Shown here in pieces: positions 1 to 10,923 of a DNA stretch of 64,000 nucleotides. Origin of the DNA: Struthio camelus (taxonomy: Eukaryota > Chordata > Aves > Struthioniformes > Struthionidae); assembly GCF_040807025.1 (NCBI RefSeq), contig NC_090981.1, positions 44,383,317 to 44,447,316 of the forward strand. Reading direction: 5' to 3'. The translations under genes and the position numbers were made by a program. Numbering within the stretch: position 1 is the stretch's first letter; every line of letters begins with the position of its first letter. Under the pieces are notes generated by a model. It had not been told where the DNA came from. It did no database searches and was given only the letters and a program-made list of their open reading frames with translations.

Positions 1-512
1 TATTCTTGTGACATGGACTCATCTCCAGCTCCCTTTACCAATTTTGCATTTGTTTTCTAACAGCTGCTATGGTCCCAGGTTAGTGTTTCTGTCCTCTCCT
101 GCAGCATGAAAAACTGTCACAGAGGAAGCTGAATTAGGATACATGAGAAATAGAGAAGCTGGCAGTACAGATCTGGGGTACAGAGCGAGACAAACTTTTT
201 CCTCCTTTGTGTTCAGTGTTCATTAATACAAATAAATGTAAGCTGTGAAGTTTTCAGGAGGAAATGTGATTTGTAAATGGGTAAGTAAGTACTCCATTAT
301 AGGCTTTCATTGTAGCAGTCACTGTCTTGCTAGCCTCTCGATGCTTTTTAGCAGCAGGGGGGCTAAAATATTTCCAGTTCACTCTTAATATGTAGGCAAA
401 AGACATTTAAGTTACCTTTTTTTTTCTTAAAGTTGGATAATTCATTAACTTCTTAAGTGTGCCTTGGTTTTGTTAGAAGAGACTAAACTTTTGCATGTTT
501 TCCTGTTTTCAG
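1..512 (+). other. THBS4: THBS4 terminal intron (3' part)
   Basis: This stretch precedes the acceptor at 511-512. It is AT-rich, with a T-rich tract near 416-426 and a pyrimidine-rich run (TTTTCCTGTTTTCAG) directly before the exon. I see no coding block or repeat family in it. That it is intron is inferred from the downstream exon. Confidence 0.7.
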
Positions 513-574
513 ACACAATCCCAGAGGACTTTCAGGAATTTCAAGCTCAGCAATTTGGTGTTGGTGATATTTAA
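513..574 (+). CDS. THBS4: THBS4 last coding exon (3' end of thrombospondin-4; gene enters from the left)
   Basis: Thrombospondin-4 is a secreted, calcium-binding pentameric glycoprotein of the extracellular matrix. Only its final coding exon is here. A TTTTCAG acceptor ends at 512, and the exon then reads (G)AC ACA ATC CCA..., giving D-TIPEDFQEFQAQQFGVGDI and a TAA at 572-574. The block TIPEDFQEFQ is the end of the thrombospondin C-terminal (L-type lectin-like) domain. PEDFQEFQ resembles THBS4 more than THBS1, THBS3 or COMP as I remember those C-termini, and the neighbouring SERINC5 in convergent orientation agrees with the human gene order. The last six or so residues differ from mammals, as is common at this tail. 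The codon for the first Asp is split across the upstream intron. The preceding exon is not in the window: 1-512 shows no thrombospondin-like coding block. Confidence 0.88.
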
Positions 575-735
575 GAAAGAAAGGCAAACTAACATTGCTA
601 TTGCAAACAATAAAACAATGTATTTTAAATCCTTATATGGTTGTTGTTGCAAGAGTGCAGCCCGCAGCTTTTTCTCATTGATGTAACTATGTCAAACTTT
701 TTTTTGTATGAAAATAAAAAGGAGACAAAAGAGAC
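575..735 (+). other. THBS4: THBS4 3' UTR
   Basis: This non-coding stretch follows the THBS4 stop codon and ends at the first canonical poly(A) signal, about 140 nt downstream. The right edge (cleavage site) is estimated at 15-20 nt past the signal and is not seen directly. A short open frame crossing this region is a reading of the UTR and has no start context of its own. Confidence 0.65.
713..718 (+). terminator. THBS4: THBS4 poly(A) signal AATAAA
   Basis: This is a canonical AATAAA on the + strand, 139 nt after the THBS4 stop. A GT/T-rich stretch (GGTGCTCTTT near 758-767) follows and could serve as the downstream element. Confidence 0.65.
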
Positions 736-739
736 TGGG

Positions 740-3700
740 GCTTACTTATTTTCCAAGGTGCTCTTTACACTACATGAATCCTCATAGAGTTTAGACACCT
801 GCTTAAAACATTCTCAGGATCAGTTTGACTCTGTTGCTATCTTGGATTTAGTATTAACCAATGAGGAGGGAAGAAAGACAAAATTGCCCTGTCTGGTGTG
901 TGGCAGAAGCTAAGACGTCACAGAGACAGAAGAAGAGAGGCTGCACTGAGCATGGAGTGAGTGTTGGTAGAGATGGGAGCTGCCTGTCAAAGCAGAGCGC
1001 TTCTCAGTAGCTTTTCCAGGCCTACTTACGGGTCCCTGGTAACAAAGGAAGAAGTCTTACCTCCTTTAGGGCTGTTTAACTCCTTGGGAGACCTCTTCCA
1101 AGAGAGCTCTATTAGAGCTCTCCCCTCCCTGCCCTGGAGAACTGAGAGTACACTATCACATCTTGTAACAACAACAACAAAAAAGCTGACCGCAGGGAAT
1201 TGTATTCAGATCTCAAACGCTGCGTGACTTGCACTTGAAAAGCCAGATTAAAACAAACAAACCAAACACATGGAGATAAAGGCAGAATCATCCCTGCAGA
1301 GAAAAAAATCCTAACTTTCACAGACTCAAAGCCAGGCTTTGACCTGCTGTCCCCATTCAGTGCTGAGCTCTTTGAACAGGTATTACAATCTTATGAAAAT
1401 AAGTCACTAAATTAAAAAAAAAAAGATTGAATTAAGTGTTCGGAACCATTAGGAAAGAAATGGGAAAAATGAAAGAAAGCAAAAAAAAAAAAAAAAAAAA
1501 GCCTCATCACTGCACTGTGTAAAAGACAGTGTGCCCTTCTCTTCTAGTGCAGCCTTTTTCAGAATGGAGCTAGGAAAGGAAGGTAAGACAACAGCCAAGA
1601 AAAGCTGCAGGAAAAAAAAAAGTCCAGGTGATAGAACAAGTCCTTTAAGAAGGGCAAGAGGAAACAGTGCTTTCACTTGGCAAGAAAAGAGGCAGAGGGA
1701 TATGATTGGCGGGGAGGGGAAGAGAGGGGGCTAAAAAAATCACAAGTAGCGCTGACACAATGACCAGCAACTCTTGTTTCCCAGTACAAGACTTGGAGCG
1801 GGGGGGGAGGGGGCAACTGTATTGAATTATCAGCTGACCATATCGAAAGAAGGAGAAGGTTCCTGTTCCCATTACAATAAAAATACCCTTAAGGCTTTGA
1901 TGCTATCAGAGGACTTGGCTACAGGGAGAGCTTTAACCACATTTTTCACTGCAAAGGCTTCTGCCATGAGGGCAGCCCTGGGCCCAGTCCCCTCAGGCAG
2001 CCACCACAATGGATGCTGGAGGACCCCGTGGGGCAGCCGAGCGCCTGGGACCACGCTTTCTCATGACAAGGCCGCCACTTTCAGTCTTTTCCTGTTGGTG
2101 TCACTAAATCCAACTTTGCTCACCAAGTTCTCAACGGAGGATTGAAAGCCCATTTACTCAGGGGTAACACAGAGGATATTAACATGTTTTGATCAAATTG
2201 TACTTAAACGCTGAGGAAAAAAAAAATCCTCTTCTAGCTGTACATAGACTATAAGTAAGTGCAGTATCATTCAGTGATGAACTAGAATCCCGATCACAAA
2301 GAAAATTGATACCTTCCATTTTTATGCATTTGTGTTTCCCTGGATGTAGCCTCTTTTCCAGGCAGAAATTGTGTCTGAAGGTTTTTTCAGGCAGTCTCGG
2401 CAGAAGAAAGTTACTAATAGCATGTACATCATGGACCCAACACAGCTGGGGCCATCTGGCTTGGAGCGCACACGTTTGCACAGCTGGGCTGCGCAGAGCA
2501 AACCCAGCAGGCCAGGGCCATCCCAAACTACCCTGCTGTCTGGCTGCAGCAGACTTGATGCATGCTGACCTCAGCTGGGAAACACGAAGGGGGCAAACCA
2601 GCCACCGAACATCCCTCCAGCCCCCCTGCCTGTGGCTGGAGGCTCTCCTCCTGCTCGATGACTAGGAGACCGCCTTGGAGCTTGCCCAGTTCCCAGTACT
2701 CTCCCAGCCTACAGCGCAGCCAAGCTCCCTGCAGTCGGCGACAGGATGCTGGAAGACAAGCTACCTCTGGCTTTTGGGCTGCCAAAAGTAATTGCACAAA
2801 GCTGTGTGTTGTGGCTGGGAGCTTCTGACACCCCCCCGCTGGAGAAGGGATTTGCTTGCTAAACTGCCAGGCACAGGAGGTAGTCAGAGCTCTGCCAGCC
2901 AGAACAGCTTGTTGGCTCTTGTTTCAGAAGGCGACTTTTGGGACTACACAAATGGATGCTAGAGCTCACCACGGTATATCACCACAGCAGACTTTCCTAG
3001 CTGCTAGATGGCCAGCAAATTCAAAACTGCAAAGTCTCACTCCCGCAGACACAGACTTGCCCCAAGGTCACACTCGAGGCTTGGGAAACCCTCCCACCCC
3101 CGCAAGTTTCCTTCGGAGATGGCAGTTCCTGTGTATAAGCATTCAAACAACCTCCACTTGCACCATCACCTCTTCCTGGACCACTGTGCAACGTGGACAG
3201 AGCTTCACGTGTGGCCTTTGGAAAATGAAGACATTACAATCCCACATCTCTAAAACAGAGCACACAGTCCTTTCTTGCCACACACAGCCTAACACACTAA
3301 GCTGCAGTTAGCCCTAAGCAGCATCTGCAAGTACTTTGGTGCACAGCTCAAGCACAGGAGGGTCAAAAACCTCACCAAAGGTTAACTCTTTCCTGAGTGC
3401 TACAAAAACCATGACAAATACACTTCAAATGCTTCTGTTCCCTAAAGCCCATTTCCAGAGCTGAGCTATGAGAAAAGACCAGAGTCCCATGGGGGCTCGA
3501 GTGGGACTAGGCGCCCCAGCCCACAAGAGGTGCGCGACCAAGGTCACAGGTGCCAACAGACCCTCAGCGCAACGCGGGAGCTGCCATCTCTGCCCTGCTG
3601 CCCCAACGCCGAGCTCAGGTGGGCACCCTCAGACTCTGCCAGCCACAACTCACAGCCACGAGAAGCTCGTGTCCCAACCAAGCAAGCTACTGGCCTGGCT

Positions 3701-4280
3701 CTGGTGAACTCAGTCACGTCACCAATGAGTGCCAAAAGGCAGCTGCAGGTAGGACACGCTGAAACCCCGCTTGCTTAATGGCAGCCTGCACAGAGAAAGG
3801 TGGAAAGCAGGAGACCAGGGCTGAAATGCAGCATTTTCTTCAACACAGATCTAGGTTCCCCGTTCAGCAGCTGCCTATCTCGCCATTTGGCCAACTGAGA
3901 AAAATCAGAAATCGGTGTTTAACACAATTGCACAGGCTTCAGTGCTATACTTAGCCTGAAGAATATTTTGTTTGCACTTTCAGTGGTATCTGACACATCT
4001 CAGAGAATCAAAGTATGCAGAACAGATTCCGCTGACAAATCCATGCAAGTCTACAATGTTCTGTGATCATGTGCTGGGGGAGCATAAAATAACATGTATA
4101 GAAAAAGCCACATAATCTTCCATAGGCCAACCTCTTCCTGTTAGACCACAGGCAAACTACATGAACAAGAAAGAGTAATCGATTTACTTTTACCTGGTCA
4201 GTAATTCTGGAGTTCATGTATTCATATTTATGTAAAATTTCTCTTAAAATGAGTGGATTTTACAATTTTATACATCACAA
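740..4280. other. Intergenic region between convergent THBS4 and SERINC5
   Basis: About 3.5 kb separates the two 3' ends. It contains a poly(A) run near 1481-1500, purine-rich stretches around 1700-1735 and mixed unique-looking sequence. Open frames of 60-150 codons occur on both strands, but none shows a known family, splice-compatible structure or good start context. I recognise no interspersed repeat family. Confidence 0.6.
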
Positions 4281-4306
4281 CAATTCATTTCAAACATAAG
4301 AAAAAC

Positions 4307-4312
4307 TTTATT
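4307..4312 (-). terminator. SERINC5: Distal SERINC5 poly(A) signal AATAAA
   Basis: On the minus strand this reads CCAATAAAGTTTTTC. About 25-45 nt downstream (lower coordinates) comes a GT-rich stretch containing TTGTTGTGATG. Signal plus GT-rich element is the pattern of a genuine cleavage site. The assignment to SERINC5 follows from strand and from the lack of any other minus-strand gene between here and 10775. Confidence 0.5.
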
Positions 4313-6324
4313 GGTCCATTAAACATTAAATCTATAACAATACATTCACTCAGTATAGAAAAGGAAGTGTTCGTAAAAACCATTAACATGCTTTAAAAAG
4401 GCAAAGCTGTTTGCTATTTTACAATTAGGTTCTTAGAGTTCTGTCAAAGAAGTGTTACAGGTACTACGGACCACAACATTCACAAAAAATGTTAAATAAA
4501 CTAGCAAACCTCCATTTCACTGGGCTATAGCTTAATAACATAAAACCACACATACACCAAAAAAGTTCCCTTGAGATATTAAGAACCTTAAAAAGGACTA
4601 ATTAAAACCCCCTCACCATTAAGAAAAAGTATTTCAATTTTGAATAGTTTGCATCCAGTTTTTGAACCTGCCATACAAGAGGCTAAACAACATGGATTTG
4701 TGGTAAGTAAAAAGCAGGCAATTGACTGTGTATGTTCCTGGTAAATATTTCCTCAGCTTTTGCATGATAAGTTGATAAAATAATTTTCATTACTTTAAGT
4801 TTGCACAGATATCCAACAACACCTAAGCACCTGGACATGTATCAGTAAGAGAAAAACAAAGCTACGGTATGAGTAACATTAGATTATTTCCCTACAGTTT
4901 TCCAAAATTTTTCTTGGCTTCGGACTGAGAATTCTTTGGCAAAACCAGTCCCCCTGCTGCACCCCACAGCTCTGACTAACAAAAGCCTTGGAAGCTTCAA
5001 GAGGTTGGAAAGATTTCAAAGCCGACAACTGCAACTCCCAAGAAGTCTGTGCAAATGGCTTATATTCTACAGTAGTCGGAGCTATCAGAGACTGAGAAAT
5101 GGGGGAAGCCAATTTGGTTTATATTTTAAATAAATTCAGACTATTTTTTTTCTAATAATGTATTATTAAACTGGTGAGGAACCATTCTAAATCAGACACG
5201 GAAGAAAAAGATAAGTGGATTGAAGGCCTACTTGAAAACTACAAAATTTCTTCTGGCATTAAAAAGTGGTCGTCCTGCCAATCTTCTGACCTCAAGTCCA
5301 AAGTTTCAGATCGAAACACTGCGCTGCATATCCATATCCTCATTTTAGGGCACTCAGGCATTACGCCTTTTCGATGTCGAAAAGGCAGAGACATATCAGT
5401 TCCCAAGCTACATATCCTGTTAAGAGTATAAAAAGCCAAAGCTTTCTAAGCTCTTGACCCCGGCGTTGCCTTTTACAGTCATGTGAAACACTCAGTTCAA
5501 ACTCGTGTTTACAAAATTGAGCACACAGAAAGTAAAATTTCACGGCACTGATTATGTGTTTTCCTCCCACAAGAACTTGCAAACAAGGGGGAACAGGCCA
5601 TTTCAGAAAACAAAAGATACAGTTTTCACATAGCAAAAACGAATCCAAATATAAAATCATGATCCTCAACTTTGCTTCAACGCTGCAGGTTGTCCTCCTA
5701 TAAAAAGGAAAGGATTGTCTACAGCTGGCAAGGAAGTTTCTACCCCCGAAAACACCCCGATTGACAGGGAGCAGAACGCGAGCTAAGCAGGTTTACAATA
5801 CCTTCAAAAAACACATCCAAGGAGAGAAGGCAAATAAAATGAAAGGGAATACGGCCTGCAAGGAAAAGATATACAACTGCTTCTAAAGCTCCTAAGTAAA
5901 GATGACAATAAAATTGTAGCTGCAGATAATGTTGCTTACTTATCTAGTCATACATACTCTCACGGTATTTTGTTTCACAAACTTATTTAAGAGAAAAGCC
6001 TAAATTGTTCATAGCATAAAACATTCATAATATGTTATAAAAGCAGACAGTGAATTATTCTGTTACCAATCAGTTCAGAGATCCCCATGACATTGTGGGC
6101 TGCTAGCTAAAGTTAAAGCAGTGATATCCTGAGTTTCCAAATTCTCCTGATGCATTGGTTAGAAATAGAGAGTTGTCAGAAACCAGCTATTTTGCAAGTG
6201 GGATGGCTGCCTTAATAGCAACGTTCTAGCCCAGACATATCTGCACTAGTGGCTGGTGAAGTAGTTATATGTGCATAGCTTGTAATATCAAAGCTCTTCA
6301 AGATTTGTAAAGGTGCTAAAACAT

Positions 6325-6347
6325 AAAATAAATAAATAAATAAATAG
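6325..6347. repeat. (AAAT)n microsatellite
   Basis: Five or so AAAT units in the presumed SERINC5 3' UTR. On the sense strand they read as TTTA repeats. Confidence 0.9.
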
Positions 6348-9300
6348 ACATGCAGTGTTCATGATTCTGCGAGGGATAAGCCCCCTCTCTGGGCTACGCA
6401 TACATTAGCAACACTGAATTACCCGTTTCAAAAGAAAGTGGCCCATCCAGCAAGGATTTATTGAATTAGCTGGGTAAGTATGAGCTTTTCAAACCTCATG
6501 GAAACTCTTGAAGTACAAAGTTAAAAGTCTCGCGTAAGCATGATTCTGATTTGCGATCACAGTGCAGTTCTTCACCACCCGCAAGGGCAGCCTGCATACT
6601 CTGAGGAACCAGGTGGTAAACAGTAGACAAGCAGATCCATTTGCTTTCCATGCGTTCTTCATCAGATTTCATAGCTTCATTTGTTAGGTCAGGAGTTTGA
6701 ATTTGGATGCTTGCTCTCCGAGTCTGTCCCCTCGGTTTTACCCCAAAAGAGAACCAATAATATTTTGGGCTCTCAGCTGCCTTCATGAGAAAAAGTAAAA
6801 TTGTTCCAGTTGCAGGCAGAAGTGCAGCAGTGAGCTTCCAAATAACTTTCCCTCCAATAGGGAATTTGAAAAAAATAAAACACCACCAATAAAATAACTC
6901 CATCCTCCCCGCAGGACTAACTTCTGCCAACACCCTCTGCTCCTCCAAGAGGCAATTAAACTATAACTTCAGTTCAAATTCAAGTTAAACTAGGAGAAGA
7001 GGACATGTTGTCTAGTGTTCCCATCTTTAAAACTGACAGCTTGCTCGCTTCACACAGCTCAAAGTTACGAGGGCACAGAAGCAGCGCACAGCCCGTTTTT
7101 ATTCAGGAACGAGCAATCGTGGGACGAGGCGTGCGTCCACGCAGGGATGCTGCACAGCTAACCACACCGAGCAGGGCGGTTACCTGCACTTTAAGGTGTG
7201 GAGAGAGAAAGTTCTGCTTACGGTTTAAATGCAAGTGTAAGCAATAACCACTTTCATTCATTTACTAAAGCATCAGACAATCTGCGAGTTTTCCCAGTTC
7301 ACTTTCCCCTGTACAGTCACATCCCAAATCAGGCTCCCCCACAGCAGTTTGTCAAGCACAGATTATGTGGTCTTCCACAGGTACAGCCAGCATGACTGCA
7401 TCGTGTGCACGTCAGGAGTAACGCACAAGGCAGCTTCGCCCAGTCACAGGCTCAGTTCGGGTTTTCCAGTTCCAGTGCCACCTGAATTATTAGCTCTAAG
7501 AACAGTATGCCTGAAGGCACTTAGAAAAAATTAAAAAGCCCCTCTGTGTGAACTGTTTATAATGTATGAACTGGACATCTGAATCTCAAAAATCCTAGCC
7601 TGGGATTTTATTAAGTAGTTGCGTGCGGGAAGTTCACAGTACAGCTTTTACAACTAACGCTAAGTCTGTTATATTTGCCTACTCTGCAGGAAATCATTCT
7701 TCGCTAAGGAAATGGAGGCTTTGCACGGTGAGGCGCCCAACAATTGCCGTTTCCTCGGAAAGGCCTCAGATCCACAGTGGGATCTGGGGCCTCTGTGTGG
7801 ACAGCCAGGTCCAACTAAAAGTTATTTTTGGAGTCTTCTCCCACAATAGTAGCTTAGAAGCAAACAAAGCAGAGGAGTCCCACATCGCCCCATTCCCATC
7901 CTAGGTATACCTGCAGACCTTGATGTTTAAGGTCAACAGCGGGTGGACCGGAAGGATGAAGGAGTAACTCAGCGAGGCAAGCGCTGTGTAAGACGAACAG
8001 ATTCACGCCTCACTCTGGACTTTCCTCTTATGACCCTGTTTCCTCCAGAAAAAAGCTATTTCCCTAAATACAAACTATAAAAAATGAGCATGAGGAGGTA
8101 TATGAAGACTTTATGGAGGCTGGTACTGCCTACACAAAGCAAGTATTTTTGTAAACCAATAAAAACACCCATTGGCCAAGATATGGCCTAAGATCATCCA
8201 CATTTGTGACTGAGATGCTTTTTAATAGACACAGAACGGTTACCATTCCCTGCCCCTACAACTCGACATATTGCATGCTTTCTTCTGTAGGGCTCCTTGC
8301 CCACAGATTGTTCTAAAAAAAACCTATTGCTAATTTTAATGAAATATGCTTGATTTCTCATACTACAAGATATCTGTGGCAACTCCTACAAGCCTCTGTA
8401 CATAAGGGAACAGCATTTACCTGGGGAGGGGGTGGGAGTCTGCACCATCTCAGTTGCAGTTTAACATTGAATCAAGACCATTTGTCAGAATAGCCACTAC
8501 ATGTTAGGTGAGACAACTGTTAGTCTTCATTGCACAGTCCGTAAGCTCTCATCTTAAGAGATGGGACAGATAAACACTTCTGGTTTGTTAATGCATTAAC
8601 AAAGGCCCTTCTGCTGCAAAAAGATCTGTGTGGCCAGACTCCAAGCACAGTCAGAGACATAGAGATGGGCCCTCATGCTAGCAGAGATCTTGGCAAGATT
8701 AGAACCTCCTAGCAGAAGCAAAAAAGAAAGAAAAAAAAAGATAAAAACTTGCCTCTATCTCCAAAGCTATTTGCTGCTTTCATAACTCAACTACCTTCTT
8801 CCTCTAGAAACAAACAGGGAGAAGAGGAGCAAGAGTTCACCTACAGGCAGCCTTTTCCCCCCCAGTTTCCCTCATCAGATTACATGATAGCGGTATTCTG
8901 AGGGTTGGTGCGCTCCTGATCACTGGGGTAGGTACCTTAAGTTTCGAGGACTGCAGGCCTGTGGACTTAATGTTTGAGGTGACAGCACACGGAGTTGGGC
9001 AGATCGCACCCCTAGCGAGCTCTCCCCAGGGCAGGACCCCCACGATTCCAGAGCAACAAGGCAGCTAGAAGTGTTAAAGACAGCAGTAGCACAACTGGTA
9101 CCTCGCATGTTAAGGTTATTCACCAGTGTGCATTAGCTGTCAATTACTGCATCAGAACAAGTAAGACACGCGAATATTTTGGCCATCTTGTTGGCCTCTA
9201 TGTTGTGCTTTTCTCTATTTTGTAGAAAGCATCAGGTGAAGATTTAAGGCTCAACTGTATTTAAGAACAGAAACGCTACATAAGTTGATTTATATGCTGA

Positions 9301-10724
9301 ATATTTCGTGTCTGAGAGAAAGAGAAAAAATTCTGGAACTAACATAAGTCATAAGTTTATCCCGCAGAGATGTGGATATCTAATGTGGGTTCAACCTTAT
9401 TCAGCATTTAAAAAGTCTGAAGTGTTGTTCTGCCAGCAACTCATCTACTTAGAGCAAATAAAAGTGACATGGTGGGCTTTAATATTGTCAAGTCAGCCAT
9501 TTTTACTAAGGCAGCTGCTGCCACATCTGTGTTTTCTGGTTTTATTTTTTTGACTGCTTATCCCACTGCTTGGAGCACAAGTTCTCCAAAAGAAGTTTAG
9601 TCTCTATTAATGGATTGGTTGGCTAACTCCCATTCCTACAGCAAAATTCTAACAGAGAAGTATAAAAATATAAAATTAGATCATTTTCCAACCAATACAT
9701 AGGCAGAAAAGGAAGATAACACACTGAAGTCCTTTTTCTGACTCTCACTACATTTTAAATATTATAAAACTGGTAATGAAAACAGAACTGAAGAGCCTGG
9801 GAAGTCTTTAGATACAAGTTGAAACAGCAGGTTACAATAGTAACTGAGCACTTCACTTTTAAAGTTATCAGCAACTGGCAAAGTTCCTGTAATTAGCATT
9901 CCTGCAACAGCAAACATTCTGAATAAAGAATGTACCGTATCGTATATCCCTGTACAGAACACAGTTTGCAGTTAACTGATCCGGCAAAGCAAAACTGGTC
10001 AAAATTAAGGCTTTAAGAATTTCGGTGTGCAAACATCCCTTCTGTTAATAACTGGACGAGTTTGGAATTACATAAAATATCCAGGTGCCTTTTTTAAGTT
10101 ATAATAGCATAAATACTCTGTTATCATTGGTACATTCCTTTCTCATACTATGTTTGCAATAACTTAATATATTTAATATTTAGTTAAACAATTTTTAGTA
10201 GATGCTTTGGCAGTCAAATTCTTACATATTCTCTATTTCTACAAAAGTATTTAGGTGCATTTTTGGGGAAAAAATCTGGAGACTACTTTAGAGAATTATA
10301 CGCTGTACAAAATAGCAGTCCAAACCACTACTGCAATCACTGTAAAAGACATAGTTAATAAAAGAGTATAAAAAGGAATGCATACTTGCTAGAAGATACC
10401 CAACACTGACAGGAAGGAAGAACATACATTTGCACCATTTTTTTTTTCTTTTCTTGCCAAAGAAGTTGGAGAAAGATTGTCAGTTATTCCAAAAGCATTT
10501 CACTTATTCCAGTTTATGTAACAACCACGTTTCCTATGCTCTACACATCAGTGTTACAAACATCTTTGAACAGACACGTTCCCTGGGACACCATTTGTTC
10601 ATGACAATTAGAAAAGGTTAAAAAAGTCTTCAATCACTAGTTTCGTCTGGCTAAAAAGTTACTAACTAGTACATTATGAAAACTAGGCAATAGATATTTC
10701 CTCATTATAAAGTGACTGCGGTAC

Positions 10725-10730
10725 TTTATT
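10725..10730 (-). terminator. SERINC5: Proximal SERINC5 poly(A) signal AATAAA
   Basis: This canonical hexamer lies 45 nt after the SERINC5 stop codon (minus-strand context ACAAATAAAGTACC). No clear GT-rich downstream element follows, so it may be weak or unused. If used, it gives a very short 3' UTR. Confidence 0.35.
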
Positions 10731-10775
10731 TGTAACAGAAAAACAGAGGAAAAAAAAAGGGGACCTTCTGAGTGT

Positions 10776-10923
10776 TCATACTGAGAACTGTCTGGTTGGG
10801 CAACAGAGTGGAGCAATTAGAGTCCATAAATACAGAAAGACACAAACCCAACAGGAGACCATCTTAATCCAGAAGATGGACCAGGTTCCAGTGAAGAATT
10901 TTTCAATCTGAGCGCTTTCATAA
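10776..10923 (-). CDS. SERINC5: SERINC5 coding exon 12 with stop (residues 414-462)
   Basis: It follows a T-rich tract ending AACAG and reads (H)[20 protein letters not shown] and then helix 10, ending [12 protein letters not shown] and TGA at 10776-10778. This is the C-terminus of the long human isoform, which carries the tenth helix that shorter isoforms lack. Confidence 0.97.

Larger units (their letters stand above)
4285..10775 (-). other. SERINC5: SERINC5 3' UTR (long form, inferred)
   Basis: After the SERINC5 stop (TGA complementing 10776-10778), no further coding exon can be found down to about 4285. The stretch is largely AT-rich, especially about 4250-6500 and 9200-10775, and ends at a well-formed poly(A) signal at 4307-4312. 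It is therefore read as one unusually long terminal exon of about 6.5 kb including coding sequence. The alternative is a short 3' UTR using the AATAAA at 10725-10730, with the remainder intergenic. No open frame inside looks real. Confidence 0.45.

Noticed and set aside
1-480. Penultimate THBS4 exon
   Set aside because: No block resembling the conserved thrombospondin segment before the last exon (GVFCFSQE-like) is present, so it must lie left of the window.
1481-1500. Poly(A) run as the tail of a retrogene
   Set aside because: No coding sequence resembling a processed transcript lies upstream on the + strand, and no target-site duplication is evident.
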